The translations under genes and the position numbers were made by a program. The notes beneath the pieces are model-generated. The model saw only the letters and a program-made list of their open reading frames with translations. It had not been told where the DNA came from and made no database searches. A stretch of DNA of 64,000 bases. Origin: an uncultured Bilophila sp. (GTDB lineage: Bacteria; Desulfobacterota; Desulfovibrionia; Desulfovibrionales; Desulfovibrionaceae). Positions 55,233 to 63,737 of the stretch are shown piece by piece (position 1 is the stretch's first letter; each line of letters starts with the position of its first letter). The stretch spans positions 62,001 through 126,000 of the forward strand of contig CAJUHZ010000005.1 in the NCBI GenBank assembly GCA_910585945.1, in the 5' to 3' direction.

Positions 55233-55995
55233 TACCTCATTGCGCTATTACTACGAGCTTTTCTGGGTTCTGGTCCAGAAAGAGTTCAAAATTCGCTACA
55301 AGGCCAGCATTCTCGGCTATTTCTGGTCTGTGTTCAGCCCGCTGGCGCAGGGATGCATCTTTTTTGTGGCCTTTGGCATTTTCATGCGCTTTCCTCAGGA
55401 GAATTATCTGCTCTTTCTCCTCTCCGCATTGTACCCGTGGCAATGGATCAGCAATGCTCTCTCCCATGCGCCCAAAATTTTTCTGATCTCTCCGGCCCTG
55501 GTCAAGAAAATAGCCTTTCCGCGCTTCCTTATGCCGGCTGCATGCGCCTTTCAGGACATGATACACTTTTTGTGTTCCTTGCCGGTCTTTTTTTTGTTCA
55601 GCTTTCTTTACGGCATTTTTCCAACGCCGATCTGTCTTTTGTATATCATTATCATGCTTGTCGTCAGCTATGTGATGGTGGCTTCACTGGGCGTTATATT
55701 CTCCTGCATCAACATCTATGTGCGTGATATGGAAAATATCATTCCCATGCTGTTGCAAATGCTGTTCTTTCTGACGCCGGTCATCTATCCGCTGGAGGTC
55801 ATCCCCGAAAACTTCCGCCTTTTGCTCCATGCCAACCCATTTTTCGCCCTCGTATCGTCATGGCGCTCCATTCTGCTTCATCACGCCATGCCCTGGGGCA
55901 TGGCGCTGGAGGCGGCAGGCATAGCGGGCGTCGCGGCCTGGGGAGCGCGCCGGCTCTATGCCAGGCTCTCCTGGAAACTGGCGGAACTGCTATGA
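55219..55995 (+). CDS. wzm: O-antigen/galactan ABC exporter permease Wzm
   Basis: 258 residues. ABC-2 type permease with six membrane segments; the N-terminus has WVLVQKEFKIRYKASILGYFWSVFSPL, the hallmark of polysaccharide exporters, and near the end LLQMLFFLTPVIYPLEVIPE. With Wzt it carries a lipid-linked glycan across the inner membrane. Overlaps wzt by 4 bases. Confidence 0.95.
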   Translation: MTTHNTSLRYYYELFWVLVQKEFKIRYKASILGYFWSVFSPLAQGCIFFVAFGIFMRFPQENYLLFLLSALYPWQWISNALSHAPKIFLISPALVKKIAFPRFLMPAACAFQDMIHFLCSLPVFFLFSFLYGIFPTPICLLYIIIMLVVSYVMVASLGVIFSCINIYVRDMENIIPMLLQMLFFLTPVIYPLEVIPENFRLLLHANPFFALVSSWRSILLHHAMPWGMALEAAGIAGVAAWGARRLYARLSWKLAELL

Positions 55996-56741
55996 ATCAG
56001 ACTGTCATCGAACTTGTGGACGTGCACAAGGAGTACACCATCCACAACGCCGCCGGGGGCGGCTACAAGTTGTGGCTGACCCGTTTCCTGCAGGGCAAGG
56101 CGCTGGAGCGGCATACCCACAAGGTATTGCGGGGCATTTCCTTCAGCGTTCGGCAGGGCGAATGCATCGGCATTGTGGGCAAAAACGGAGCGGGCAAAAG
56201 CACCCTGCTGGGTATGCTGGCCAATGTCATCAAACCCACGACAGGGCGCATTGATATACGCCGGAAGGTCTTTGCCATGCTTGAGCTTGGCTCCGGCTTT
56301 CACCCCGACCTCACCGGCAGGGAAAACATCCTCCTCAATGGGGTGATTCTGGGCTTGCGGCGCAGGGAGGTTCAGGCCCAACTGAAAAGCATCATCGAAT
56401 TTTCGGAACTTGGGGACTTTATTGACCAGCCTATCCGCACCTACTCTTCCGGCATGCTTGCCCGGCTTGGTTTTTCCATTCTGGTGCAGTTGTGGCCTCA
56501 GATACTGCTGCTGGACGAGGTTTTTGCCGTGGGGGACGTCCGCTTTCAGGAAAAATGCCGCCAGGCGCTGTTCAGGCTCAAGGAACGCAAGGACGTCACC
56601 ATCGTGATGGTTTCGCACGACATGCCAAGCGTCCTCAGCCTCTGTGAACGCGTTATCTGGATTGAAAACGGTCTTGTCCGCATGGACGCCGATGCCGCAA
56701 GCGTGGCGGCGGAGTATTGCCGCTGCATGGAGGAAGCCTGA
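55992..56741 (+). CDS. wzt: O-antigen/galactan ABC exporter ATPase Wzt, short form
   Basis: 249 residues from ATG 55992. Walker A GKNGAGKSTL, signature-type TYSSGMLARLGFS, Walker B ILLLDEVFAVGD and H-loop VSHD. It ends just after the ATPase domain and lacks the C-terminal carbohydrate-binding domain found in Wzt proteins that recognise terminated O-antigens. Short Wzt proteins work with glycans whose export does not need a capped end, as in Klebsiella D-galactan I and mycobacterial galactan. Confidence 0.94.
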   Translation: MNQTVIELVDVHKEYTIHNAAGGGYKLWLTRFLQGKALERHTHKVLRGISFSVRQGECIGIVGKNGAGKSTLLGMLANVIKPTTGRIDIRRKVFAMLELGSGFHPDLTGRENILLNGVILGLRRREVQAQLKSIIEFSELGDFIDQPIRTYSSGMLARLGFSILVQLWPQILLLDEVFAVGDVRFQEKCRQALFRLKERKDVTIVMVSHDMPSVLSLCERVIWIENGLVRMDADAASVAAEYCRCMEEA

Positions 56742-57631
56742 TGCCAAAAGTCTGCGCACTGGTCATCACCCACAACAGGCTGGACAAACTGAAAAACTGC
56801 CTTGCGGCCCTTGCCGGGCAGGAGTACGTCCCGGCTGTGGTTCTGGTGGTGGACAACGCCTCCACCGACGGCACGCAAAGTTTTCTGGCGCAAACGGCGG
56901 ACTGGCCCTTCTTGCTTGTTCATGAGCGCCTGTCGGAAAATCTTGGCGGCGCGGGGGGCTTTGCCCGTGGCCTCGACCTCTTTTTGCAACAGGATTGCGA
57001 GGCTGTCTGGCTTATGGATGACGACAGCCTGCCCGCGCCCGACGCCCTGCGGGAGCTTCTGGCCGGCATGGAGCGCGCCGCGCCCTGCAAGCCCATGCTG
57101 GCGGCCAGCCAGGTAGTATGGCAGGACGGAAATCTGCACCCCTGGAACATCCCTCAGCCGCGGCTGCACAAACACGCACGGGATTTTGCCCTGGTGCGGG
57201 AAGGTCTTTTGCCTGTCCGCTCGGCCTCTTTCGTTTCCATCCTGTTGACGCGCCAGGCTGTGGAAACATACGGCCTGCCTGTGGCGGATTATTTCATCTA
57301 TAACGATGATATTGAGTATACAGGACGCATTCTGCGACGCGAAACGGGCATCCTCTGCCCGGCCAGCGTCTGCCTGCACGATACAGCCAGGGCCAGCACC
57401 ACCTTTACACTGCCCCCGGAGCGTCTTTTTTTTGAAGTGCGCAACAAGTTGTGGATGATTTTCTACAGCCCGGCCTGGACTGCCAGAGAACGCGTGCGGC
57501 ACGGGCTTGTCCTGTGCAAGAACATTCTGCTCCATCTCAGAAACGTGCGGCTCTTGCCCCAGACCTTGTGGGCGATATGTCGGGGAGTGGGCAGCGCCCT
57601 GCGGCGGCGGCCGGAGAGACAGGCATGCTGA
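56741..57631 (+). CDS. GlfT1-like GT2 glycosyltransferase
   Basis: 296 residues from ATG 56741 (TGATG overlap with wzt). GT-A fold: ALVITHNRLDKL, VVDNASTDGT, ENLGGAGGFARGLDL, metal site LMDDD (93-95) and YNDDIEYTGRI. The GGAGGFARG and DDIEY pairs are shared with the GlfT2-like protein and with galactofuranosyltransferases such as GlfT1, which adds the first Galf units to the lipid-linked acceptor. GT2 rhamnosyltransferase is the main alternative. Confidence 0.85.
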   Translation: MPKVCALVITHNRLDKLKNCLAALAGQEYVPAVVLVVDNASTDGTQSFLAQTADWPFLLVHERLSENLGGAGGFARGLDLFLQQDCEAVWLMDDDSLPAPDALRELLAGMERAAPCKPMLAASQVVWQDGNLHPWNIPQPRLHKHARDFALVREGLLPVRSASFVSILLTRQAVETYGLPVADYFIYNDDIEYTGRILRRETGILCPASVCLHDTARASTTFTLPPERLFFEVRNKLWMIFYSPAWTARERVRHGLVLCKNILLHLRNVRLLPQTLWAICRGVGSALRRRPERQAC

Positions 57632-59112
57632 ACGCCTGGAGCCGGTTTTGTTTCAACGGCAGCGTTCTTTGCGTATTCCTTTATATCGCGCTCTGCTCTT
57701 TTGACATATCGCCCTGGCGGCTCATTCCCTGGCGGCCGGAAGTCGTGCCGTACTGCCTGGGCATGGCGGGATGTTGCTTTCTCTTCTGTTCCGGCCGCTG
57801 GCTGCGGCTTCTGCCGCGCGTGTGGCCGCTGGCGGCCGGTCTGGCGCTCTTTCTCGGCTGGGCGGCGTTTGCCGCCTGGCTGGCGGGCAAGGGGCATCCC
57901 GAACAGGTGGCCAGATACGCCCTGCGATCCCTGGTCAAGCATTGGGGCATCCCCTCGTGCTTCATCATCTGGTCGGGCATGACCTTTTCGCTCCTGCCCC
58001 GAGCCAGGGCACGTTCGCTCTTCTTCGCGGCCACCATGACGCTGGCGGCTCTCAACTCCGTGCATATCCTGGGAGAACTGGCGGCCAATGCGGGCATTGA
58101 ACCCGTAAAGTCGTTTCTGATATCCATCAACCATTTTTTCAGACTGGAAAAGATTGGTCACGGCTGGTGGCCGCCTGTCTTTTGGGAGGGCAGAATTCGC
58201 GGCTTGTTCGCAGAACCATTACACTTGGCCTCTGCCCTTCTGCCTGCCCTGGGGCTGTTCTTGTACAAAAGCCTGCAACAGCGGATCTGGCTGCTGGCCG
58301 TAGCCGCCTGGCTGGGGGTCATGGTGTTGGGGGCTATTACTTCCGGGCTGCTTTCCTTTGCGATTGTTTTCTTCCTCTTTCTCTTGCCCGCGCTGCACCG
58401 TTTGTACCGTCGCCATGCGCGCGGGTTCTCTCTCGTGCTGGCGAGTCTTTTCTGTGCGACCCTGCTGGCCGCCTGGCTGCTGGCGCAACGTAAATGTCAG
58501 CAAATGGAACCCTATATAGATGCGGCAGCTTCCCTGTGCGCCTATGTGCATGATGCGCATGAGGGAAAAAATCCCGTATGGCATCCCCTTCAAATCAACT
58601 TGGGCGCATCCTCACTGAATACCCGTCTTGTTACCAATTGGCTGGACATTGATATGGGGCTGGCCCAGCCCCTGGGTGTCGGCTTCTTTTTGCGCGGTTT
58701 CTACTGGAAGCCACTGGACAACTGCGATTTGGCGCGGAGTGGGGAGATAAGAGGGTATGTCCTTCAGGCCAGGGACGATCCATTTCGGGGTATCCCGCTA
58801 CTCAATCAATATACCTGCATTTTTGCGGAATGTGGCTGGCCCGGACTGTTCCTGTTTTGTTCGATGTTGTTCTGGTTTCTATTATGGATTATAGCTTGCG
58901 CCAAAAAACGTCAAGACAGGTATCTATGGTGCATAGCTTGCGCCTTTACAGGAATGTGCGCTGCATTCATGGTAATACCTCTAGTCAATTTTCATATGTT
59001 TTTTGTTTTTACCGGTTACCTTTACAGCATCAGCAGCAGTCGGGAGCAGGAGACGGCCCCATCTCGTTCGCGCGTGAAATCGACGTCTACTCCAAAAACG
59101 GATGCAGAATAA
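57625..59112 (+). CDS. O-antigen ligase/polymerase-like membrane protein
   Basis: 495 residues from ATG 57625, overlapping the previous gene by 7 bases. About ten membrane segments with one larger periplasmic loop (about 285-390) containing LNTRLVTNWLDIDMGL and PLGVGFFLRGF, typical in place and size for WaaL/Wzy-type proteins. In an ABC-export pathway a ligase joins the finished chain to lipid A-core, so ligase is preferred over polymerase. The last 26 bases overlap the convergent CcdA-like gene. Confidence 0.75.
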   Translation: MLNAWSRFCFNGSVLCVFLYIALCSFDISPWRLIPWRPEVVPYCLGMAGCCFLFCSGRWLRLLPRVWPLAAGLALFLGWAAFAAWLAGKGHPEQVARYALRSLVKHWGIPSCFIIWSGMTFSLLPRARARSLFFAATMTLAALNSVHILGELAANAGIEPVKSFLISINHFFRLEKIGHGWWPPVFWEGRIRGLFAEPLHLASALLPALGLFLYKSLQQRIWLLAVAAWLGVMVLGAITSGLLSFAIVFFLFLLPALHRLYRRHARGFSLVLASLFCATLLAAWLLAQRKCQQMEPYIDAAASLCAYVHDAHEGKNPVWHPLQINLGASSLNTRLVTNWLDIDMGLAQPLGVGFFLRGFYWKPLDNCDLARSGEIRGYVLQARDDPFRGIPLLNQYTCIFAECGWPGLFLFCSMLFWFLLWIIACAKKRQDRYLWCIACAFTGMCAAFMVIPLVNFHMFFVFTGYLYSISSSREQETAPSRSRVKSTSTPKTDAE

Positions 59113-59920
59113 AGGCGATCCCGATAAGCCCGATGACCACGCCCATGATCCGGCGGAACAAGGCTTCCCCGGCGTGCGGATCATCCAGGCAGCCCGTGCG
59201 CGCTTCGGTATGCGTCACGCAGCGCCCTTCCGGGTCGTGGGCATGCGGTTCGTGCCGGCCGTGCAGAAGGCGGCGTGCAAGCGGCACGGAGCATCCGACA
59301 ACCACCATTGGCAGGATATGACCCAGGCCAAAGCAAGCCGCGAAAAACATGCACCAGAGCGGGCCGTGCGCCAGAGTGACGACGAGCAGCGGCACGAGAA
59401 ACCCCACAGTGCAGCCGCTGGCCAGCAGGCCGTAACCGAAACCGAGGACAAACGCCCCTGAATCCTCACCGATGCCGAGTCGCCGCCGGAGCGTCCCCCA
59501 TATGTGCGCGGCGTGGGCGCAGGAATGATCCCGGAACATGTCCGCCCCAAACCAGATCAGCAATGCGCCGACCGGAATGGTCCACCAGTGCCCGCTCATC
59601 TCCAGCCCATGCCCCAGGAGCGCGAACAGCAGGCCGAACAGCGGAATGGTGACAAAGCACCCCAACGTGAACAGCAGGGTTCGCCGCACGGCATGAAGGC
59701 GCGGCGCGGCGCCCCCGGTTTCCGCTTCGTCCCTGCCGGAGCCACTCCGGGGCGTGAACGGGCTGTAGCCGGCCGCGTGCGTTCCAAGCAAAGGAATGAT
59801 GCCCAGGTGGCAAGGACTTAACAGCGCGCTGCCCAACCCCCAGACAAACGATCCGACAGCCACGAACGCCGCTCCATGATCCGTCCAGGTCCACGGAGCG
59901 AGAGCCGAAACATCAATCAT
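59087..59920 (-). CDS. CcdA/DsbD-like membrane protein (cytochrome biogenesis type)
   Basis: 277 residues from ATG 59920 (the frame opens 73 codons earlier but overlaps mnmH). Six membrane segments; one cysteine in the first segment region (LLSPCHLGIIPLLG) and one in the fourth (ASGCTVGFLVPLL), the pair that relays electrons across the membrane in CcdA. Reduces periplasmic thiols for cytochrome c assembly or similar. A 60-residue His/Asp-rich loop (HGRHEPHAHDPEG) near the C-terminus is unusual and might bind metal. Confidence 0.85.
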   Translation of the reverse strand: MIDVSALAPWTWTDHGAAFVAVGSFVWGLGSALLSPCHLGIIPLLGTHAAGYSPFTPRSGSGRDEAETGGAAPRLHAVRRTLLFTLGCFVTIPLFGLLFALLGHGLEMSGHWWTIPVGALLIWFGADMFRDHSCAHAAHIWGTLRRRLGIGEDSGAFVLGFGYGLLASGCTVGFLVPLLVVTLAHGPLWCMFFAACFGLGHILPMVVVGCSVPLARRLLHGRHEPHAHDPEGRCVTHTEARTGCLDDPHAGEALFRRIMGVVIGLIGIAFILHPFLE

Positions 59921-59946
59921 GAAAATATCTCCGATATGCGAGAGCC

Positions 59947-60993
59947 TTAGCCGGCAAGTTCCTCTTCCCGGGCGGCCAGAAGGCGGGCGACAGCAACGGG
60001 ATCGTCGGCGGGAGGATCCAGCGTCAGGACCACCTCGCGCTTCGTCCGCTCCAAAAGATGAGCATACGCCTTGTCGTAGTACACAAGCGCGCGGCGCACC
60101 GCCTCGGTACAGCGCCCCTCGCGCACGGCCGCAACGCACAGCCGCCAGCTTTCATCCCCCAGCCGCTTGCGGATACGTTCCAGCCCCTGCAACAGATCTT
60201 CCGCGCTCCCGCTGCCGGCGTACAGCCGGGCAAGCCGCGTCACGCGGCAGTCAAGCGGCGAATCCACAAGCACCAGTCGCCCCGAAGTGATGTGGAAGAA
60301 AAGCGGATCCGGCAAGGTCACAGCGCCGATCTGCCGGTTCTCGTCCTCCAGCCAGATCGGGCGCGAAAAATCAAAGCGCTCCCAGAGCGAATACAGGCGG
60401 TTTTCCACTTCTTCGCTGCCCGGCTGGGAAGGAAGCCCCACGCCGCCAAAGGCGGAACCCCGATGCCCGGCCACGCCCTCCAAATCAAGAACCTGACTCC
60501 CGAGCCGCGCAAGCTCGTGCAGTATTTCCGTTTTGCCGCTGCCGGTCATCCCGCCGAGCACAAGAATACGGGCAGGGCGGGCGAAATCCTGCCGTGCATG
60601 CCCGCGATACGCCTTGTAGCCGCCCGCAAGCACATGCGTGACATAGCCTCCCGCTTCCAGCAGCCAGGCCATGGTAGCGCTGCGCATGCCGCCTCGCCAG
60701 CAGTGGACGAGCGCTTCCCTGCCCCGCCCCGTCACATGTCTGGCGCGGCTCAATTTCGCCGCCAGTTGCGGACCAACGAGTTCCAGGGCCACATGCGCCG
60801 CCGCCTCCTTGCCTCCACGGGCATGAGCCGTGCCCACGGCGGCCCTCTGCTCGTCATCGAACAACGGCAGGTTGATCGCCCCTTCTATGTGCCCGGCGGC
60901 GAACTCTCCAGGCGAGCGGACGTCAAGCAGGGGAAGGCCCCGGCCCCAGTCGTGCAGGGCAAGAAAGTCCGCGGGCGAATGATAAATCGGCAT
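59947..60993 (-). CDS. mnmH: tRNA 2-selenouridine synthase
   Basis: 348 residues. Converts 2-thiouridine to 2-selenouridine at the wobble position of some tRNAs using selenophosphate. N-terminal rhodanese domain with LLDVRSPGEFAAGHIEGAIN and catalytic cysteine in VHCWRGGMRS; then a P-loop domain GGMTGSGKTEIL and LEGVAGHRGSAFG. Complete. Selenophosphate synthetase is not in the window. Transcribed toward the CcdA-like gene, 26 bases apart. Confidence 0.95.
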   Translation of the reverse strand: MPIYHSPADFLALHDWGRGLPLLDVRSPGEFAAGHIEGAINLPLFDDEQRAAVGTAHARGGKEAAAHVALELVGPQLAAKLSRARHVTGRGREALVHCWRGGMRSATMAWLLEAGGYVTHVLAGGYKAYRGHARQDFARPARILVLGGMTGSGKTEILHELARLGSQVLDLEGVAGHRGSAFGGVGLPSQPGSEEVENRLYSLWERFDFSRPIWLEDENRQIGAVTLPDPLFFHITSGRLVLVDSPLDCRVTRLARLYAGSGSAEDLLQGLERIRKRLGDESWRLCVAAVREGRCTEAVRRALVYYDKAYAHLLERTKREVVLTLDPPADDPVAVARLLAAREEELAG

Positions 60994-61301
60994 AAGTGAC
61001 GCGTACTCCTGCTGAGCGGCAAGATCCCTGACAGGAATCCGGACGCGGGAACATGGAAAGCATTATTTGCCGCAACGCCGCCGAGCACAAAAACGGCTTT
61101 GCAGCAGGCGAAGCAATGATGTCCGACCCTAGCACGGAGGCTGAAAAATGAAAACGGGGAGACTCTCCTCGGCCGAACTTGGCAAAACGGAAATGACGTG
61201 CAAGAATAAAGTCTTGCGCTGTGTCTGTATAACCGTTCGATATCCCGATCCTGGTGCGGCATCAGGAAATGACTCGCCGTGAGCGAGACCGGGGAGGCTC
61301 C
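60994..61301. other. Divergent intergenic region with a partial family 1 repeat
   Basis: 308 bases between mnmH and the acyltransferase. A partial repeat is at 61053-61115. GGAGGCTCC at 61292-61300 is the acyltransferase ribosome-binding site. No gene. Confidence 0.5.
61053..61115 (-). repeat. Dispersed intergenic repeat family 1, partial copy
   Basis: CAACGCCGCC, ACAAAAACGGCTTTGCAGCA and GGCG match the reverse complement of the first part of the 62097-62253 copy and the 15322-15472 copy directly. Confidence 0.7.
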
Positions 61302-61985
61302 ATGCGGCTGGAAAAAATCCGTGAGGCTCTGCGCCGGGGGATCACCTGGCAGGATGCGTTCGCCTACGGGGCCATTGTCGCCCAACGTCACTGGTCACAG
61401 GTGCGCGGAACCCTTGCGCTGCGGTGCAAGGCCGCGCTTTTCGGCGTGAAGCTGGGGGAGGGAGTCACAGCCTGCGGGCCGGTCATCATCGGGCGCTGGC
61501 CGGGCAGTCGCATTTGCATCGGAGCCGGAGCGAGCCTTGTTTCTTCCGTGCGCCGGGCCACGGCATGCACCCTCTATGCGCCGGTGCGCCTGCGCACCTT
61601 TTCGGCCGCCGCCAGCATTGAACTGGAAGAAGGCGTCCAGATCAGCGGCACGGCCATAACGGCGCGTTCCCGGCATATCCGCATCGGCGCGCACGCCATG
61701 ATCGCGCCCAACTGCGTGGTGACGGATTCCGACTTTCACGCGCCGTGGCCGGCGGAACTCAGAAAGACGGAGCCGGGATTTGAACGCGACGCCCCCGTCA
61801 GCATCGGACGCCACGTGTGGATCGGCATGGGCTGCACCATCCTCAAGGGAGTAACCATCGGAGACGGCGCGCTTGTCGCGGCTGGCAGCGTCGTCACCCG
61901 CGACGTTGCGCCCGGCGCGGTTGTGGGGGGCGTTCCGGCCGCCCCGCTCACCACGAGTGCCCCGCCCCTTCGGGCGGAAGGGTAA
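61302..61985 (+). CDS. Hexapeptide-repeat (left-handed beta-helix) acyltransferase
   Basis: 227 residues from ATG 61302, preceded by GGAGG. The C-terminal 150 residues are left-handed beta-helix repeats (IRIGAHAMIAPNCVVTDSDFH, VSIGRHVWIGMGCTILKGVTI, VVTRDVAPGAVVGGVPA) with the catalytic-type histidine in DSDFHAP. Typical of O-acetyltransferases that modify sugars. The N-terminal 60 residues are helical. It could act on the glycan made by the cluster 2-10 kb upstream. Confidence 0.88.
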   Translation: MRLEKIREALRRGITWQDAFAYGAIVAQRHWSQVRGTLALRCKAALFGVKLGEGVTACGPVIIGRWPGSRICIGAGASLVSSVRRATACTLYAPVRLRTFSAAASIELEEGVQISGTAITARSRHIRIGAHAMIAPNCVVTDSDFHAPWPAELRKTEPGFERDAPVSIGRHVWIGMGCTILKGVTIGDGALVAAGSVVTRDVAPGAVVGGVPAAPLTTSAPPLRAEG

Positions 61986-62297
61986 TGCTGGCGTAGCCGG
62001 CCGCGCCAGCCCCATCCGCCCGGACGCGGAGCGGAAAAAGCCCGGGCGAGACGATCCGGCTTGCACGCCGGACGCGGATGGCTTAGGCTCAACCCTCATG
62101 AATCCGCCTGTTGCAAAGCCTTTTTTGCGCCCGGCGACGTTGCAGGGCCAACATTGACCTTGCGGCATGTTCAACACGGCTTCGCTCAATGTTTGCCCCT
62201 TGCCGGCCGAAAACAACGGCTTTTCACGGACGGCGTTGTGATGAGGTCTGACCCTGCTTCATGACGAAACGCCGTCGCACAACCTGATGGAGCCTTC
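61986..62297. other. Intergenic region before miaB
   Basis: 312 bases. Half is the family 1 repeat copy at 62097-62253. The ribosome-binding site for miaB is weak (ATGGAGCC at 62288-62295). No gene. Confidence 0.5.
62097..62253 (+). repeat. Dispersed intergenic repeat family 1, near-full copy
   Basis: About 157 bases from CATGAATCCGCCTGTTGCAA to GGTCTGACC, aligning along its length with the reverse complement of 15322-15472. Shares CAACATTGAC, CAACACGGCTTCG, CCCTTGCCGGCCG and ACGGACGGCG blocks. Lies between the acyltransferase and miaB. Confidence 0.8.
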
Positions 62298-63737
62298 ATG
62301 CCTGCGGGTACATTTCATATTCTCACCTTCGGCTGCCAGATGAACGTCAACGATTCGCTCTGGCTGGCGCGTTCCCTGCGGCGTCTTGGCTTTGTCGAAA
62401 CACCGCTTGAGCACGCGGAGGTAACGATTCTCAACACCTGCTCGGTGCGTGAAAAGCCCGAACAAAAGGTGTACAGCGCGCTCGGGCGCATCAGGCACGC
62501 CACACGCGGCACGCCCGGCGCGTTCGCCGTTGTGGCGGGCTGTGTGGCGCAACAGATCGGCGCGGGCTTCTTCGAGCGTTTTCCCCAGGTGCGGCTGGTG
62601 GTGGGCAGCGACGGCATCGCCATGGCCCCACAGGCCATTGCCCGGCTTTGCGATGATCCGAATCTGCGGCTGGACTATACGCTCTTTTCGGAATCGTATC
62701 CGGAACGCGATCCCGCTCTGTCCGGAGCGCCCGGCGAGACGCCCGGCCCGATCGCGTATGTGAACATCATGCAGGGCTGCGACAACTTCTGCGCGTACTG
62801 CATCGTGCCGTATACCCGCGGCCGTCAGAAATCACGCGCCACAGGCGCGATTCTTGACGAATGCCGTGCCGCTCTGGACAACGGCGCGAAAGAAATCACC
62901 CTGCTCGGGCAGAACGTGAACGCATTCGGCTTGGATGCCCACGGAGATCCCGGCGTCAGCTTCCCGGGCCTGCTGCGCCAGGCGGCGGCGTTGCCGGGTC
63001 TTGAGCGTTTGCGCTTTGTGACGCCGCACCCCAAGGATTTTTCCCCCGAAACAACAGCGCTCTTTGCGGATCTCCCCGTTCTCTGTCCCCGCCTGCACCT
63101 CCCCCTGCAGGCCGGCTCCGATGCCGTGCTGACCCGTATGCGCCGCCGCTACGATCGCGCCGGCTATCTGCGACTGGTGGAAGAACTGCGCCGGGCGCGG
63201 CCGGATTTGGCCCTCTCCACCGATATCATCGTCGGGTTTCCCGGCGAAAGCGAGGCGGACTTTCAGGAAACGCTGGACATGCTGGATGCGGCCGGGTTCA
63301 TGTCAAGTTTTTCCTTTGTCTATTCGGATCGTCCCGGAACGAAGGCCAGCCGCTTTCCAGATAAAATCCCGCCCGAAGTCAAGGCCGAACGTCTGGATCG
63401 TCTGCAAGAACGGCAGGAAATCCTGTCAGAGCAGTGGCTTGCCGGCATGGTCGGCCGCGAGACGACTGTTCTGCTGGAAGGGCCGAGCCGCAAGGCGGAT
63501 CTTCCTCCTGTCGCGCCGGAAACGGATTCCCCCAAATCCCCGTCCACAGCCCTCACAGGAGAGAACAAGTCCGAAAGCTGGCAAGGGAGAGATCCCTGGG
63601 GCGATGCGGTGAACGTGCGCCTGCCCAAAGGCGTGGGCGCGCCAGGCATGTTGCTCCCGGTACGGCTGACGGCGGCCAAACGGCATTCTCTCCTTGCCGA
63701 ACCCGTCAAACCTCTGGATCAGGGAGAAAAACCATGA
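62298..63737 (+). CDS. miaB: tRNA-2-methylthio-N6-dimethylallyladenosine synthase
   Basis: 479 residues. Radical-SAM methylthiotransferase acting at A37 of tRNAs. N-terminal cluster cysteines FGCQMN, LNTCSVRE and AGCVAQQ; radical-SAM motif QGCDNFCAYCIVPYTRGRQKSR; middle motifs LLGQNVNAFG, LHLPLQAGSDAVL and STDIIVGFPGE. The C-terminal TRAM domain is interrupted by a Pro/Ser/Lys-rich insert of about 35 residues (400-435). Overlaps the next gene by ATGA. Confidence 0.96.
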   Translation: MPAGTFHILTFGCQMNVNDSLWLARSLRRLGFVETPLEHAEVTILNTCSVREKPEQKVYSALGRIRHATRGTPGAFAVVAGCVAQQIGAGFFERFPQVRLVVGSDGIAMAPQAIARLCDDPNLRLDYTLFSESYPERDPALSGAPGETPGPIAYVNIMQGCDNFCAYCIVPYTRGRQKSRATGAILDECRAALDNGAKEITLLGQNVNAFGLDAHGDPGVSFPGLLRQAAALPGLERLRFVTPHPKDFSPETTALFADLPVLCPRLHLPLQAGSDAVLTRMRRRYDRAGYLRLVEELRRARPDLALSTDIIVGFPGESEADFQETLDMLDAAGFMSSFSFVYSDRPGTKASRFPDKIPPEVKAERLDRLQERQEILSEQWLAGMVGRETTVLLEGPSRKADLPPVAPETDSPKSPSTALTGENKSESWQGRDPWGDAVNVRLPKGVGAPGMLLPVRLTAAKRHSLLAEPVKPLDQGEKP

